A DNA stretch of 64,000 nt. Origin: Aporrectodea caliginosa (Eukaryota > Annelida > Clitellata > Crassiclitellata > Lumbricidae). Where the stretch lies: assembly GCA_020284085.1 (NCBI GenBank), contig JACEVL010000495.1:1600028-1664027 (forward strand), given 5' to 3'. The position numbers were made by a program, and so were the translations under genes. Of this stretch, positions 1 to 11,145 are shown one piece after another (within the stretch, counting starts at the first letter, position 1; every line of letters begins with the position of its first letter). The notes beneath the pieces are model-generated. The model was not told the DNA's origin and ran no database searches. It was given only the letters and a program-made list of their open reading frames with translations.

Positions 1-381
1 CATGCATATGTGCAAAATACATCTTTCTCCTCTGCATCCATTAACAAAATATCAAATAGCATGCTAATTTTCATGTCCCATGATCACATGACTGATTTAC
101 TTTTGTTTAGAATATACCAAACTTGTTTTTTTATATGTAGAATATGCTTTTACTCTTGATGCCCTTAGACCAAAGTTTGACCATTTACGAGGAGTGCGTT
201 CAAAAATGCATGGAAAACCAATGTAGCTAGTTGTTAAAGGGTTAAAAAAAACCAGGATGATTTGAGGTGTGTCAACTTGTAAATTGTGTGCCAGAAAGAT
301 TTATGCTACTAGAAAAGCTGCTATAACAATGTTGCACTGACAAGGAGATTTCAGTATATAAATATGCTTTATCTTTTTTAG

Positions 382-612
382 GTTAGAGAATCAAGGAATA
401 TTTTCCAGAACTTGGAAGAAGCTGTCATGCACACCAGGGAAGAGTTTACCAGACAGACAGGTCTAGACTGGCCGAAACTGGATCAAACTGGTTTGCTGCA
501 AATGAGTGCAGACCAGAAGAGTCTCACTCTTCTCGGTCAGCAAAACCTTCCCATACTGAGTGGTTTCGACTGGACTTCTTTACTGAACCATACTGAGCCA
601 GATCAGACTTGA
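382..612 (+). CDS. probable last coding exon of an unrecognised gene (partial)
   Basis: A pyrimidine-rich tract ending in AG at 380-381 (good acceptor) is followed by an open frame from 382 (beginning VRESRNIFQNLEEAV) to a stop at 610-612, about 76 residues. The first half is charged and helix-like, with the look of the end of a coiled-coil region; the second half is rich in Leu, Asp and Gln. No domain or family is recognised. The rest of the gene would lie left of the window. There is no in-frame ATG near the start, which fits an internal or terminal exon rather than a first exon. The short length means a chance frame is possible. Confidence 0.4.
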   Translation, partial: VRESRNIFQNLEEAVMHTREEFTRQTGLDWPKLDQTGLLQMSADQKSLTLLGQQNLPILSGFDWTSLLNHTEPDQT

Positions 613-3080
613 TACTGAGCCGGTTTATGTTGGTCAAAACCGGTTGTAACCAGTTGCTGCTGCCAATTCAAACTGACTGCAAATAAGATGTTATTTATTC
701 TTGATCTCACTTATCCCAGTGATGGAGATAGCGCGATCGATCGTGTGGCCTGCGTCTGTTGCAGCGTAATGTTGGTGTAGGATGCGGTGCTTGTTAGTGC
801 AATAATGTCTGGTTGTTGAGTGCATTGTTGACAGTAGTTGTGCCGTCTTTTTTATGTGCATTTCCTGCGAACTATCCAAATGTTGAGGCAGACAACTAAA
901 TGCTATGTAAACTTACCATGCTTTTAAACGTTAAACACGGAGATGTGATATAATATGGCATGGCAGTGAGAGGTCAGTGTATTTTATTGGATGGTGACTG
1001 GACACCACTCGACGAAAGAGATCTGGATGACGTGATTGGTGGCCAATCACAGTGTGCAGTGTTTCTGATGCAGTGAAAATGAATTCGTAATGCACAATTG
1101 CTAGAATTCTGCTTTCTCTAATCTGGTGGCGTGGCAATATTGTAGCCTGAACTGAAACAATTCAGTTTTGCACAAGATAAATTGAGAAAAGAGTGTGTTG
1201 CTTAATTGAGTAAAGTGTCATTTGAGTTGTAGCCATTCAGTATTGCACAAATTATCAGATTTGTGAGCCAATTTACTTTGATATTAATGTGAGAATCACT
1301 GGCACTTTAACATAGTGTGCAACCTCTTTGAGTATAGGTTGTGCTTTCTGTTTCTAGAGGCCCCTAGTTTCTTTGTTATCGAGTAACCGAGGACATATAA
1401 TGGCATCTGGACAGTTACACTTAAGTTTATAAGAGTCTCAAACTTGTGCCTGCCTCAAGTGTGCCTGCGATTCATTTTGCTAACCAAATGAAACGTGGAA
1501 GTGTCGTTACAATTACCTGTGCATTACCCACACATAGGTCGAGAGTGCGGTTAAGAATAGCCTCCCGCTTCTGGTTACGTAATTAATGGTTTGACAAGTT
1601 AATCATAAATATGGCATCAACTTTTGAATAGTAATCAATTGCTTTGACACTTGGTGTGTGTGCAGGAGCCAACCAATGACTTTTCTAGTTATCTGAGCAC
1701 TTTGCATATTAATGAAATTCTTGTTCTTCATGACTTTAACGCTGTTTAGGCTTACATAGGCAGTGCATTTCTGAGGTACTTAAAAGATGATAGATACTAA
1801 ATGTCTGGATACATACATACATCTGAACCTATCGTCCTGATGCCTTTGCAGAAATGAAACACAAGTACCAAGTATGTATTTTCACCAGATGGCTATTTTA
1901 TTTTATTTGTGTTTATATAGCCTCATTGTTATGTACTAAGGCCATCAAAGGACAACCAAGATACTCCAAAAGGCAACACACTAAAATACAATGTAGCTGT
2001 ATTGCATACTATTTTTTATTCTCATCTTTATATTCTTGTATAATTATTCATGCATGCATAAATATAATGACAAGCTTCAGCGGATGATGGAACTATGCTC
2101 AACACTGCAGTACTTTGCCACTGAAATGATGCCCTATGCATTTTAAATAACTGAAATGCAAAGGATTTTCCTGAAAGACTGCATTCTTGTTCAAATGTAG
2201 CCCAACATCATTAACTTCATTACTAAAAGAAATATTGGGCTGATCATCACTTAAGTGAATGCCAAAAAACCAGTTCCAGTTGCTACATGGCTGCTGTCAT
2301 CGGTAGATTGGCTGGAAACTTTAAACATCTTGGAAAACATCAGAACAAATGACGTGCTGCATTAAAGCAAGTCCATTTTGCCTCAACCTTATCTAACTTA
2401 CATTGTTAATTCTCAAAAGCCTTTATTATTGTCCTTGTTCATATTAACTAGATGACTGTGCTTTGGTATTCCCATTGACTGCCAAAACATGTTCAGAATT
2501 CCTCGCAACAGCATTTCTTTGCTGCAAGCATGGCTGGACTGTATTTGTAAATACTAATATTTAATTACACAGGTAGATTTGTTACAGATAAACATGAATT
2601 ATGTAAATGATTTCTGTATGCTCTTTTGCTGTACATTCTGAATTATGTTGACTTTATTTATAAAAAAACTATTGTTAAATGATGATTAAATTTGTTAAAG
2701 TACTTTATTTCTCTGTTTAATCAGCTTTTATTAGTGTTACTGATAGCTTTACTAATATCGCTGTTACAACTACATGAACTTTTAAGCTGGTTTTTCAGAG
2801 ATACCAAAGATTGCGGGCATGTTTCTGTTGAAAAATTCTCGACACTCTTTGAAATTATGAATAAAATTATTGCTATCATTATTTCTTGTAGTAAAGACCA
2901 TTACTATTTCTATCATTATTATGCACCTTTGTTTACTATTATTTTTGAATATTTTTTGAGTCTTTATCCTGTAATAAACATAACTAACTACATTGTATGG
3001 TCACTATTACACAACATTCTAATCTCAGTGTAAGCATACTACAATATATCGAATCTCATGCACCAACTGTACCAATAGTG
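613..3080. other. 3' UTR / intergenic stretch
   Basis: AT-rich sequence without a credible gene. AATAAA motifs at 2860-2865 and 2973-2978 on the plus strand could end the transcript of the gene at 382-612, but nothing links them to it directly. No repeat structure stands out. Confidence 0.4.
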
Positions 3081-3084
3081 ACTA

Positions 3085-3530
3085 GGGGCCGTCCATAAAT
3101 GACGTCACGCAATTTTGGCCGATTTTGAACCCCCTCGTCACACTTCGTCACAAAAAGTAACACCCCCTTGAAAAATGACGTCACAAAGCTCTGACCCCTA
3201 AAACCAAATTTCCATGGCGAAGCAAAATGCTCCTTCGTGGAATAAATAGGGAGAGCATGCATATTTTAAAATCTAACGGTGACCAAATATTGAAATAATT
3301 AGAAAATTATTAATAATGGTGCCCGTATACATTAAAATAATAAAAAATAATGAAAATTTAATACTGACAATTAGTGCCGTTATTGTTAAAATTAAATTGT
3401 TGTTATTTGTTCAATTTAATTACATAGACCGGGTGTGACGTCACACCTCTCAGACCCACCCACCCCATGTCACACATCGTCACAAATTTCCTCCCCCCTA
3501 GGTGCGTCACGTCATTTATGGACGGCCCCC
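3085..3530. mobile_element. 446-bp TIR element (non-autonomous DNA transposon)
   Basis: The left end begins GGGGCCGTCCATAAATGACG and the right end, read inverted, begins GGGGGCCGTCCATAAATGAC. The inverted repeats run about 27 bp with one indel and one mismatch. A TA lies just outside each end (within CTA/CTAG), fitting a TA-type target duplication as in Tc1/mariner-like elements. Subterminal direct repeats of the type CGTCACA occur near both ends. There is no coding capacity, so this is a MITE-like copy; the superfamily is an inference. Confidence 0.75.
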
Positions 3531-4234
3531 TAGCAATACATCACTTCAATCCAGGGAAGTTAATCTGAAAACCGTTCTTCATTTTCTGACCTTAACGTGG
3601 ACAAAAATGAGGATTAGCATAATGCATGTATATGCGCCAACTTCTCTAAAACATGTATTGAGCTGGAAAAACTGCAGATAGCAGCACAGAAATAACAAAA
3701 CCAAATAGGATGATGCATTCCATCTATGATCTATCTACAAGGATTTTCCAGAATGACACACACTCACACAGGCTACATGCATGTACCCATACGTACTACG
3801 TAGCACTGCAACAGTGTTACTGCCATGGGCCCTATAACGGTCCCATATACTCTAGCGGCTCTAGCCAGTTCATTGGAGCATAGATATAATAATTCTGGAG
3901 AAGGGCCCACAACGCCCATCCAAATATTGCACTTGCCTCAAAAGCTGGATTTTACTAGAATCAAATTTCCGGTAAAGGTAACCGACATCAATAAATTTGA
4001 ACGACGGAATCTAACCGTATCTGTCGCTGATGACAACCCGCCAGAGGGCCCAGACGTGGGAGGATGACGCGAACGTGTCTCGCTTCTGGTTGCATGCCTG
4101 TTGGTTCGCCAGGTCGGCGCACGGTAGGACATTAATACACCTCAGTGGGTAGGACCATGCGCTACTCGCTCACTGGCGCACCTATCGAACGTTTTGAACC
4201 CATATAAAGTGTAGGCATGAGAGACGGGAGATCC
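3531..4234. other. intergenic, no feature seen
   Basis: Mixed-composition sequence between the TIR element and the minisatellite. Short overlapping open frames on both strands at 3825-4132 shadow each other and show no domain or splice support. Confidence 0.4.
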
Positions 4235-4640
4235 ATTAACGCCTCTTCACAGACGAGATCTTTCAGCGCCTCTTCACAGACGAGATCTTTCAGCGCCTCT
4301 TCATAGGCGAGATTTTTAGCGAGATCTTTCATGGCTTCTTCACAGATGAGATCTTTCAGGCCTCTTCACAGGCGAGTTCCATTAGCGCCTCTTCGCAAGA
4401 GAGATCTTTCAGGCTCTGCACAGGCGAGATCTTTCAGCGCCTCTTCACAGACGAGATCTTTCAGCGCCTCTTCACAGGCGAAGTCTTTCAGGCCTCTTCA
4501 CAGGCGAGGTCTGTCAGTGCCTTAAGAAAAATCCAGCGCCTCTTCACAGGCGAGATCTTTCAGCCTTTTTCAGGGCCTCTTCGCAGACGAGAACTTTCAG
4601 CGCTTTAACAAAGGCGATATCATCCAGGGCCTCTTCACAG
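4235..4640. repeat. 27-bp minisatellite
   Basis: About fourteen tandem, partly degenerate units with the core CGCCTCTTCACAGACGAGAT followed by CTTTCAG. Some units are shortened or carry GGCGAG instead of GACGAG. The open frame across 4331-4525 simply translates this repeat and is not a gene. Confidence 0.9.
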
Positions 4641-4965
4641 ATGTGGTGCGGGCGACAACAGTGTCTCGAAAGCGCTATGCCGTCCTGCCTGGTGGGGTTT
4701 GCGTTGCGGCAGGAGCGAAACCGAGTAGGCTACAATCAGTAATGGATAGACTGATCCGTATGCAATTTCTGACAGATAATAGGGCCTAACCCCATATTTG
4801 AGAAACTGCACCATGCTACCGCCGATGTAGGCCTCTTTACTGCGGTCACGTGATAGGCCTACCTGTTCCTGGCGAAGTTGAGCTTCCATCTGTCGAATTC
4901 GACGAGAAGAACGGTCCGTAGCGAGCTTCGACGTGTCCACAAAGGGCCTCACGAAATATATATCT

Positions 4966-5706
4966 ATATACGGTACTTGTCGGTTAATTCACCCCATTTC
5001 ATTTTTCCAATGGTAATGACTTCCCCACGTGAAATTAATTCACCCCATTCAACTGGTGTCGAAAACACAGCACGATATGGCTGGGTAGGCTACAGTTGAA
5101 TTAACGCAATTAGCAAAATATTTAGATCTTGCGATTCATTCTTAAAGTCAGTCACTGTTTTTTCCATGAGTAGCATAGCAGGCAAGCTTATAGAATCGGG
5201 GACTCAAATATATAATGCGTAAGTTTACTTCAACAATTCGCCTTATACACGGCATATTTTAGCCCATGTATATTCCAGGTCAACCAATGACAGTTTCGTA
5301 ATTAGAAAACATGGACGACACAACCCTAACTCTGACCCTAACCGACCCTCACGACGTGTAACAATGACGCATCAGCTGAACCTAACCGACATAGATTATA
5401 GAACTTTACGTCGTGAGGGTCGGTTAGGGTCAGGGTTAGGGTTAGTATCGTCATTAGAAGACAGATAGGCTAAGGCTACGACATAATGCGTCTTATTAAA
5501 TAGTTACAAAATGGACGGACTGTACGGATATGACGTCAGCATTAGGACTGTGCTTAAAAGGAAAGAAACAGCGTAAAAATTTATTCCGGTGCATGAACCG
5601 GCAAGGTAGACGCAAGAATGAAATGGGGTGAATTAACCGACAACTTCGCGACAAGGTAGACGAGAAAATGAAATGGGGTGAATTAACCGACAAGTACCCT
5701 ATATAC
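4966..5706. mobile_element. TIR element with nested inverted repeat
   Basis: The left end (from about 4967) reads GGTACTTGTCGGTTAATTCA and continues with CCCCATTTCATTTT. The same sequence appears inverted at about 5660-5700, giving arms of about 38 bp between TATA-rich flanks. The right arm carries a second tandem copy of the arm core at about 5598-5650. The interior (5190-5480) holds another inverted pair described separately. No protein is encoded. Confidence 0.7.
5280..5460. repeat. inverted repeat with TTAGGG-like core
   Basis: The segments at about 5318-5356 and 5407-5445 are inverted copies containing GTCGTGAGGGTCGGTTAGGG and further TTAGGG-like units. The same block recurs at 62800-62850 and 63118-63175, so it is a dispersed family. 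The region at 5191 (ATCGGGGACTCAAA) resembles the TIR of the element at 62774-63231, so this is probably a rearranged copy of that family. Confidence 0.6.
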
Positions 5707-5899
5707 AATACATATACATAGCCTATTGATTGGCTCTGGCGCGCCATCGCAGCATGCAGTATGCAGTAAACAACGGCAGTGGGCCTATAGAGGTTGCTAA
5801 TTCTTTGTCCACTGGATTGTCATATGGATTGTGATATTGATTAGAAACGACACAGCTATTGATTGAAGCAACGAAGCCTCGTGCATTACCATAGGCTAA

Positions 5900-5934
5900 C
5901 CTGGGACTATTATTACAGTAATAATAGTCCCAGG
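5900..5934. repeat. 35-bp perfect hairpin palindrome
   Basis: Seventeen-base arms (CTGGGACTATTATTAC preceded by C) surround a single A. The outer 33 bp are flanked by a direct GGCTAAC on each side, as if a bare hairpin had been inserted with a 7-bp target duplication. Confidence 0.85.
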
Positions 5935-6933
5935 GCTAACTGAGGGGGGGGGAAGAAATCAACTTCAGATATCAGCGAGCCAGAAAACTGTAAAGACTTT
6001 GATTCTGAAAGAGATCAAACATAGAAATCTTGAAAGATTATGAGACTCGCCCGTTTAAGCTGACCCATAACTTCTATAGCGCCACTACATTGAGTCGATG
6101 TTATTTAAGAACATCAGCTTGGGTTGCTTCGGTTAAAGTACACCGTTTCTTAACAGGAATGCAACTCGAAACGTAACTCAATTTAAAAAAATTTAACAAA
6201 ACAAGATAAACCAAAGTTTACGAATCGAGTTTTTCCGTCTAAAGCTAAATTTTGCTCGTAATTTAAATACTGCCTAGCCTATACTCTATATTACAATTTA
6301 ATCTGATGTAAGACCGACATTGTAACATGGATTAAGCAGCTTAGATGAATATGATTATAGGCTAGGCTCTACGTGGCTTAGCGACATTGAAGTTGGCACT
6401 TAGATTACTACACCCATTGCGATTGCCTTTTTACATAATTCGCCAATTATGACATCATCGCAAAATGACGTAATTTTCCTTTGACACATTCCATTAGTTT
6501 CTGTCGGAGACAGCAGACGTCGAAGAATCGATAAAGAAGAAGGCGAAACATTTCGAAGAACACGACAAAAACGATGAAATAAGACGAAGATGTTGAAGAA
6601 GATGACGAGCGGCGCAGTTCCAGACCTGCTCGATCATCGAAATGAAACAGAAATTACTCGTAACGTAAGACAAAAATCTGATCATCGTCATTTCAACGAC
6701 CAAAAATAATCGGTAATTAAGTAAAAAAATATATGGTAAAACATGAATTTATACTGATGCAAGTAGCCTAAGAACTAAGTGTGAAAGTTAGTTAAAAAAA
6801 TAAGTAGGCCTATTTCATAAAAATAAGAAATTTTATGGCGTGCATTCGCTTCTTTTACTGCATCTGTTGTTCAGGATTTTGGTTTGTTAAATATTTGTAT
6901 AGCGCGTTTTAAAGTAGCAAACCATACAGGACC

Positions 6934-7010
6934 CAGGGCCGCATTAAGCGCTAAGGGTGCTGCACTGCTGCAGCACCCGGGCCCGCAGTTTGAGGGCCCG
7001 CATTTTCGGA
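6934..7010. mobile_element. hAT-like terminal fragment
   Basis: Begins CAGGGCCGCATTAAGCGC and continues into GCAGCACCCGGGCCCGC, the look of a hAT element end. No matching inverted end was found within about 1 kb to the right, so the copy seems truncated. Low confidence. Confidence 0.35.
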
Positions 7011-7725
7011 ACAACCAAGAGAAAAACAGAAACATAAAAGGCCAGACGCAGACATAGTTAGAGGGACTCTTCCGTTATTTGCTTTTCTGGGTCTAATCAT
7101 TTCCATGTCTAAGCATTATGACGTCATTTCATAGTCTGACGTCACATATTTTGGACCATAGACTCATTTTATGTAGACAACTAAGAATGACGTGAATTAT
7201 GACGTCGTAGGTATAAGTTGACCATTTCGCAGAATAGAGCGCCACGTTGCGATCATGCAGGGGCGTTACTTTAATAATAATATTATTACTTTAACTTATT
7301 TCATTTAAGAAAACATTGTGAAATAAGTTGAAAAATACCCGAAGACGAATTAGAGTAGGTTCTGAAGATGTTTGAAGTGGAAGAACGAAGACGAATTTGC
7401 AAATGTAGGCATCCGCCATTTTGGCCATCATTGGCGTCTGCATATTTTGCAAGTTGCTCTAAAAGTTCTAATATTTTTGATCGACAGCTGAATGCATTCT
7501 AAGCTTACTTGTTTATTTCTTGATTCATACTTTTGGTAGGTCGAAGTTTGCTGGAACTTGCAATTTTTTAGAAATACATTTATATGAATAAATCTTTTGC
7601 GGCGGAAGATTTCGCCGCACTGGAAAGAATTTTTTTACTTCCGCGGCGGAAAACCGTCTGCTCATGANCCCAAAAAGCAAAAAAAATCTACACACCAAAC
7701 TATCTCTATCAACGTATCTACCTTT

Positions 7726-7914
7726 CAGTGGCGGCGCCAGACATTTTTTTAACCAGGGCATAACCGAGGCAATCATACAATTACCAGTGCAGGGGCGATA
7801 TATGCCCCAAATAAATTCTCGATAGGGCAGAAATTCTGGCAGGGCAATGACCAGGGCAAAGGCTTTTTTACCAGGGCATTTGCCCTTGCTTGCCCTGGTG
7901 TAGTGCCGCCACTG
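7726..7914. mobile_element. 189-bp hAT-type MITE with perfect 8-bp TSD
   Basis: Perfect 10-bp terminal inverted repeats CAGTGGCGGC are flanked on both sides by CTACCTTT (7718-7725 and 7915-7922). An 8-bp duplication and CAG-starting ends are the hAT signature. The interior repeats GCAGGGCAAT/CCAGGGCA motifs and encodes nothing. Confidence 0.88.
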
Positions 7915-7974
7915 CTACCTTTCTGCCTATCTGCGTATACACGGTCTGTCTATTTATAGCACCCCGTCTAGCCT

Positions 7975-8225
7975 AGCACGGAGCAAGCGCAGTGGAGCAA
8001 GGCCTAGAAGGGAGCAAGCGCAGTGGAGCAAGGCCTAGACAGGAGCAACGCCTATGGAGCAAGCGCTAAGGGGCGGAGCCTATGGAGCAAGCGCAGAGGA
8101 ACAAGGCCTAGCAGAGAACAAGCGCAGTGGAGCAAGCGCAAGGGGGCGGAGCCTATGGAGCAAGGGCTAGCAGGGAGCAAGCGCAGAGGAGCAAAGCCTA
8201 TGGAGCAAAGCCTAGCAGAACTTGG
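7975..8225. repeat. GGAGCAAGCGCA minisatellite
   Basis: Tandem degenerate units built from GGAGCAAGCGCAGTGGAGCA and AGGCCTAG-like pieces. Open frames on both strands here are by-products of the repeat. Confidence 0.8.
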
Positions 8226-8691
8226 CCTACGGGGAAGGGGACGGCAGCGCACGGGCAAAGATACCCGGCCAAAATCGGCAAGCGACCGCGGGGGAAGACC
8301 ACCACCAAAGGCACGGGGAGGCACCCCTAAAATTTGCCACAGACGTAAGATCCATGCGTCTTAGGAATTTAATAGTTGAATTTAAGCATAAACACCGCCA
8401 TTGTATGAAGTCTTATCAATGTAAAAGGTATAATTTTATCGTAGGAACCTCCACCGAATCTGGCTTTTTCAGTCTAGAAAGTCATAGTTGCACTATACAA
8501 GCTTTCAGTCAATCTGTTATTGCAACGTAAAAACTTACAAATTCACTATGAAATCCTTCAAAAAATCAATCCATGCAAGCTACAGCCTTATCGTTTACCG
8601 TGCTAATCTCCATTTAACGCGTCTTCACAAGCTAAATTCATACGTTTCTCTCATCCAGGTTTCTGTGCCAGCTAGAAAACTATAAGTTTGC

Positions 8692-9633
8692 CAGGGATGG
8701 GCAAATTACACAGTGAAATGTAATTGAATTACAAATTACAAATTACTTGGGAAAATGTAATTGAATTACAAATTACAAATTACTTTAGAAATTTTTGGGA
8801 AATTACAAATTACAAATTACGTAATTTCAATTACATCAAATTACAAATTACATGCATAGTTGGGATCAAGAAATTCAGTCAGGAAACACATGCTTTATTT
8901 CCACTGTTCATTTATATTGGAGTTTTTGAAACTGTTTATTTAATATTCTCTAAGAAGTAGCAACTGTTCGAAGAGGTTATCCGATAATTGGCATCTGTTT
9001 GACCTTACAATCATATGCTTGCAAAACTATAATGAGCTTGCGTACCAGCGCAGATGAAGAAAGTGCAGAATTAAATTGTATAAATAATATCTTTAATTGC
9101 AGATGTCTGGTCTACTAAACACAGAAGTTAGGCCTACATGGGAGTAACATGTCACTGGATCGATGCATGTGCATTTGAGTGACGCTCAGTTGCCTTAGCA
9201 TGCAGACGTTTTGTTGGATCACACACGTGTGATGGAGTAGCGCAACTCATCTATGTAATACATTATGATCTCGGTCTGACACATGACAAAATTGTTGCTA
9301 CTACTTCTGACAATGGCTCCAATTTTGTTAAAGCATTCAGAGTTCAGTGTTACTATTTTTCATTCCAGAAATACTATAGTGAAGGTGATCAAGATAAGGA
9401 TCGAAAAGATGCTTTCAAAACTGGTCTGGTTGTGGAGTCTCTGGTTCTAGTTTTTCAAAGTAATTTGATTTTACGGATGTAATTTGAAATTACAAATTAC
9501 ATGAAAAAAATGTAATTCAATTACAAATTACAAATTACATTGATCCAGAGCAACAAATTACAAATTACCAATTACAATTGTAATTCAAATTACGTAATTT
9601 CAATTACACCAATTAAATTACTGCCCATCCCTG
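8692..9633 (+). mobile_element. 942-bp hAT element, internally deleted, with transposase remnant
   Basis: Terminal inverted repeats CAGGGATGGGCA are flanked by perfect 8-bp duplications AAGTTTGC (8684-8691, 9634-9641). Both subterminal regions carry many direct and inverted AATTACAAATTAC units. Between about 9207 and 9480 an open frame on the plus strand shows hAT transposase motifs: a GSHTCDGVAQLIY stretch followed by TSDNGSNFVKAFR, corresponding to the second catalytic Asp region of the hAT DDE core. Most of the transposase is missing, so the copy is non-autonomous. Confidence 0.9.
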
Positions 9634-9641
9634 AAGTTTGC

Positions 9642-10483
9642 TGTGTCCCACACCCTTAAAAAGACAACATTTTACCATGCAAATCATCTTTTAAAGCTAG
9701 AAACCTTCATACCAATCGACTTTGCCGTCTTAACAATCAATCATCTTACCCTGCACAACTTATTAGCAATCTACGCAGTTGTAATTGTGGAATACACATC
9801 GCTATCTCATACATCGTAGCAACCTATGCGACCGTAATTTTAACTGTCAAACCTTAATATCGAGAGTCTTTGCGACCCAGCAGTCGTAAGCCCTCTAAGT
9901 AAGCTCTCAACACAACTCTTCAGCCTGTTTCGCTTTGCCGTGTGCACATTAGCATATGTGGCTCTCAGCACCAGTTGTCATTGTTTTGTAAAAAATGGGA
10001 TGTGGTGTTGTTACAATGAAATTAATAAAAAACATGTTTTTTTTGTCATTGAAATATTTCAAAAAAAACTTTCAGAAATGAAATATTTCAGATGAAATAT
10101 TTCACGCTCACATCACTACCCCCAACTTTCGAACAGGTTGGGACGGTACCCCCAACTTTTAAAAATTATGAGGCAAACAAGTGCCCAATATGCACTCCAT
10201 TTGGCATCAAATGCTCAAAATTGCGTCGGCTCCAGACCCCCAATGGGGTCGGGGGAACATACGACGCTCTCCATACCCCCTAGGAGCTTCTTGCCTTCCG
10301 CGATCTATCCCCTTTATCTCATTAATGCCAGTAGGCCTATAGTACAAGGCTCTGGCCCTGGACCTACTGATTTTGTCATAGCCATTTCTAGCCTTAAACC
10401 TAAATACAGTGGAAACCGCCTCCCTAAATATGTCGACGATAGCTACTTGCTGGTCCCTTCCTGCAATGACCGCACTCTTCTCT
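9642..10483. other. non-coding stretch left of the foldback element
   Basis: Contains a short direct repeat of TACCCCCAACTTT (about 10117 and 10147) and GAAATATTTCA runs (10048-10105). The open frames at 10092-10605 overlap the foldback element and are not supported as genes. Confidence 0.4.
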
Positions 10484-10492
10484 CTTTCACGG

Positions 10493-11136
10493 TAACAGGA
10501 CAATCACCCCCGGACAATCACCCCCGGACAATCACCCCCGGACAATCACCCCGGGACAATAACCCCCAGGACAATAACCCCCCGGACAATTACCCCCCAT
10601 ATTGACTTACCAAACATCAAAAACTAATTATTAGACAATTAGTAGACAATTAGTAGACATCATAAACCACTGGTAGTAGACATCAAAAACTAATTATTAG
10701 ACAATTAGTAGACAATTAGTAGACATCATAAACCATTGGTAGTAGACAATTAGTAGACATGAAAGATTTACCAAACATCAAAAACTAATTATTAGACAAT
10801 TAGTGGTCAATGTTCTTGACTATCTACGTGGAATCGCTCACAACCTTTCTTTTTAAGTTCTTTTTAAGTTCGATGAACAAATTAACAATAAACAGTATTT
10901 AATTTCATACTGTGACATTTCATGGTTCTCTGGTTCTCTTATACATATGTCTAATAAATGCAATTATAAACTGTATGATTAATACAAATTACTTGTATAT
11001 TTAGATAATCAATATATATCAATATGGGGGGTAATTGTCCGGGGGGTTATTGTCCTGGGGGTTATTGTCCCGGGGGTGATTGTCCGGGGGTGATTGTCCG
11101 GGGGGTGATTGTCCGGGGGGTGATTGTCCTAGAACC
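10493..11136. mobile_element. 644-bp foldback element with tandemly repeated inverted arms
   Basis: The left arm (to about 10606) is seven head-to-tail units of about 15 bp of the type GGACAATCACCCCC, grading to GGACAATAACCCCC and then GGACAATTACCCCCC. The right arm (from about 11023) is its inverted copy with the same grading of unit variants. The core contains 75-bp-scale repeats of ATTAGACAATTAGTAGACA motifs (10614-10805). CTTTCACGG occurs at 10484-10492 and 11137-11145, consistent with a 9-bp target duplication. Long inverted arms made of short tandem repeats are known for foldback elements such as Drosophila FB and sea-urchin TU. No protein is encoded. Confidence 0.85.
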
Positions 11137-11145
11137 CTTTCACGG

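Noticed and set aside
4331..4525. Ser-rich open frame.
   Set aside because: Translation of the 27-bp minisatellite.
4235..4640. CRISPR-like array of regular repeats.
   Set aside because: Units are directly tandem without unique spacers and the DNA is eukaryotic.
5318..5445. TTAGGG tracts as an interstitial telomere or chromosome-fusion scar.
   Set aside because: Units are degenerate, mixed with other sequence, inverted, and recur inside a MITE near 63 kb.
8023..8530. Overlapping basic open frames on both strands.
   Set aside because: They read through the GGAGCAAGCGCA minisatellite; no domain, no splice or start evidence.
10207..10605. Open frames on both strands left of the foldback element.
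   Set aside because: The plus frame runs into the repeat arm (PPDNHP-type repeats) and the minus frame has no domain.
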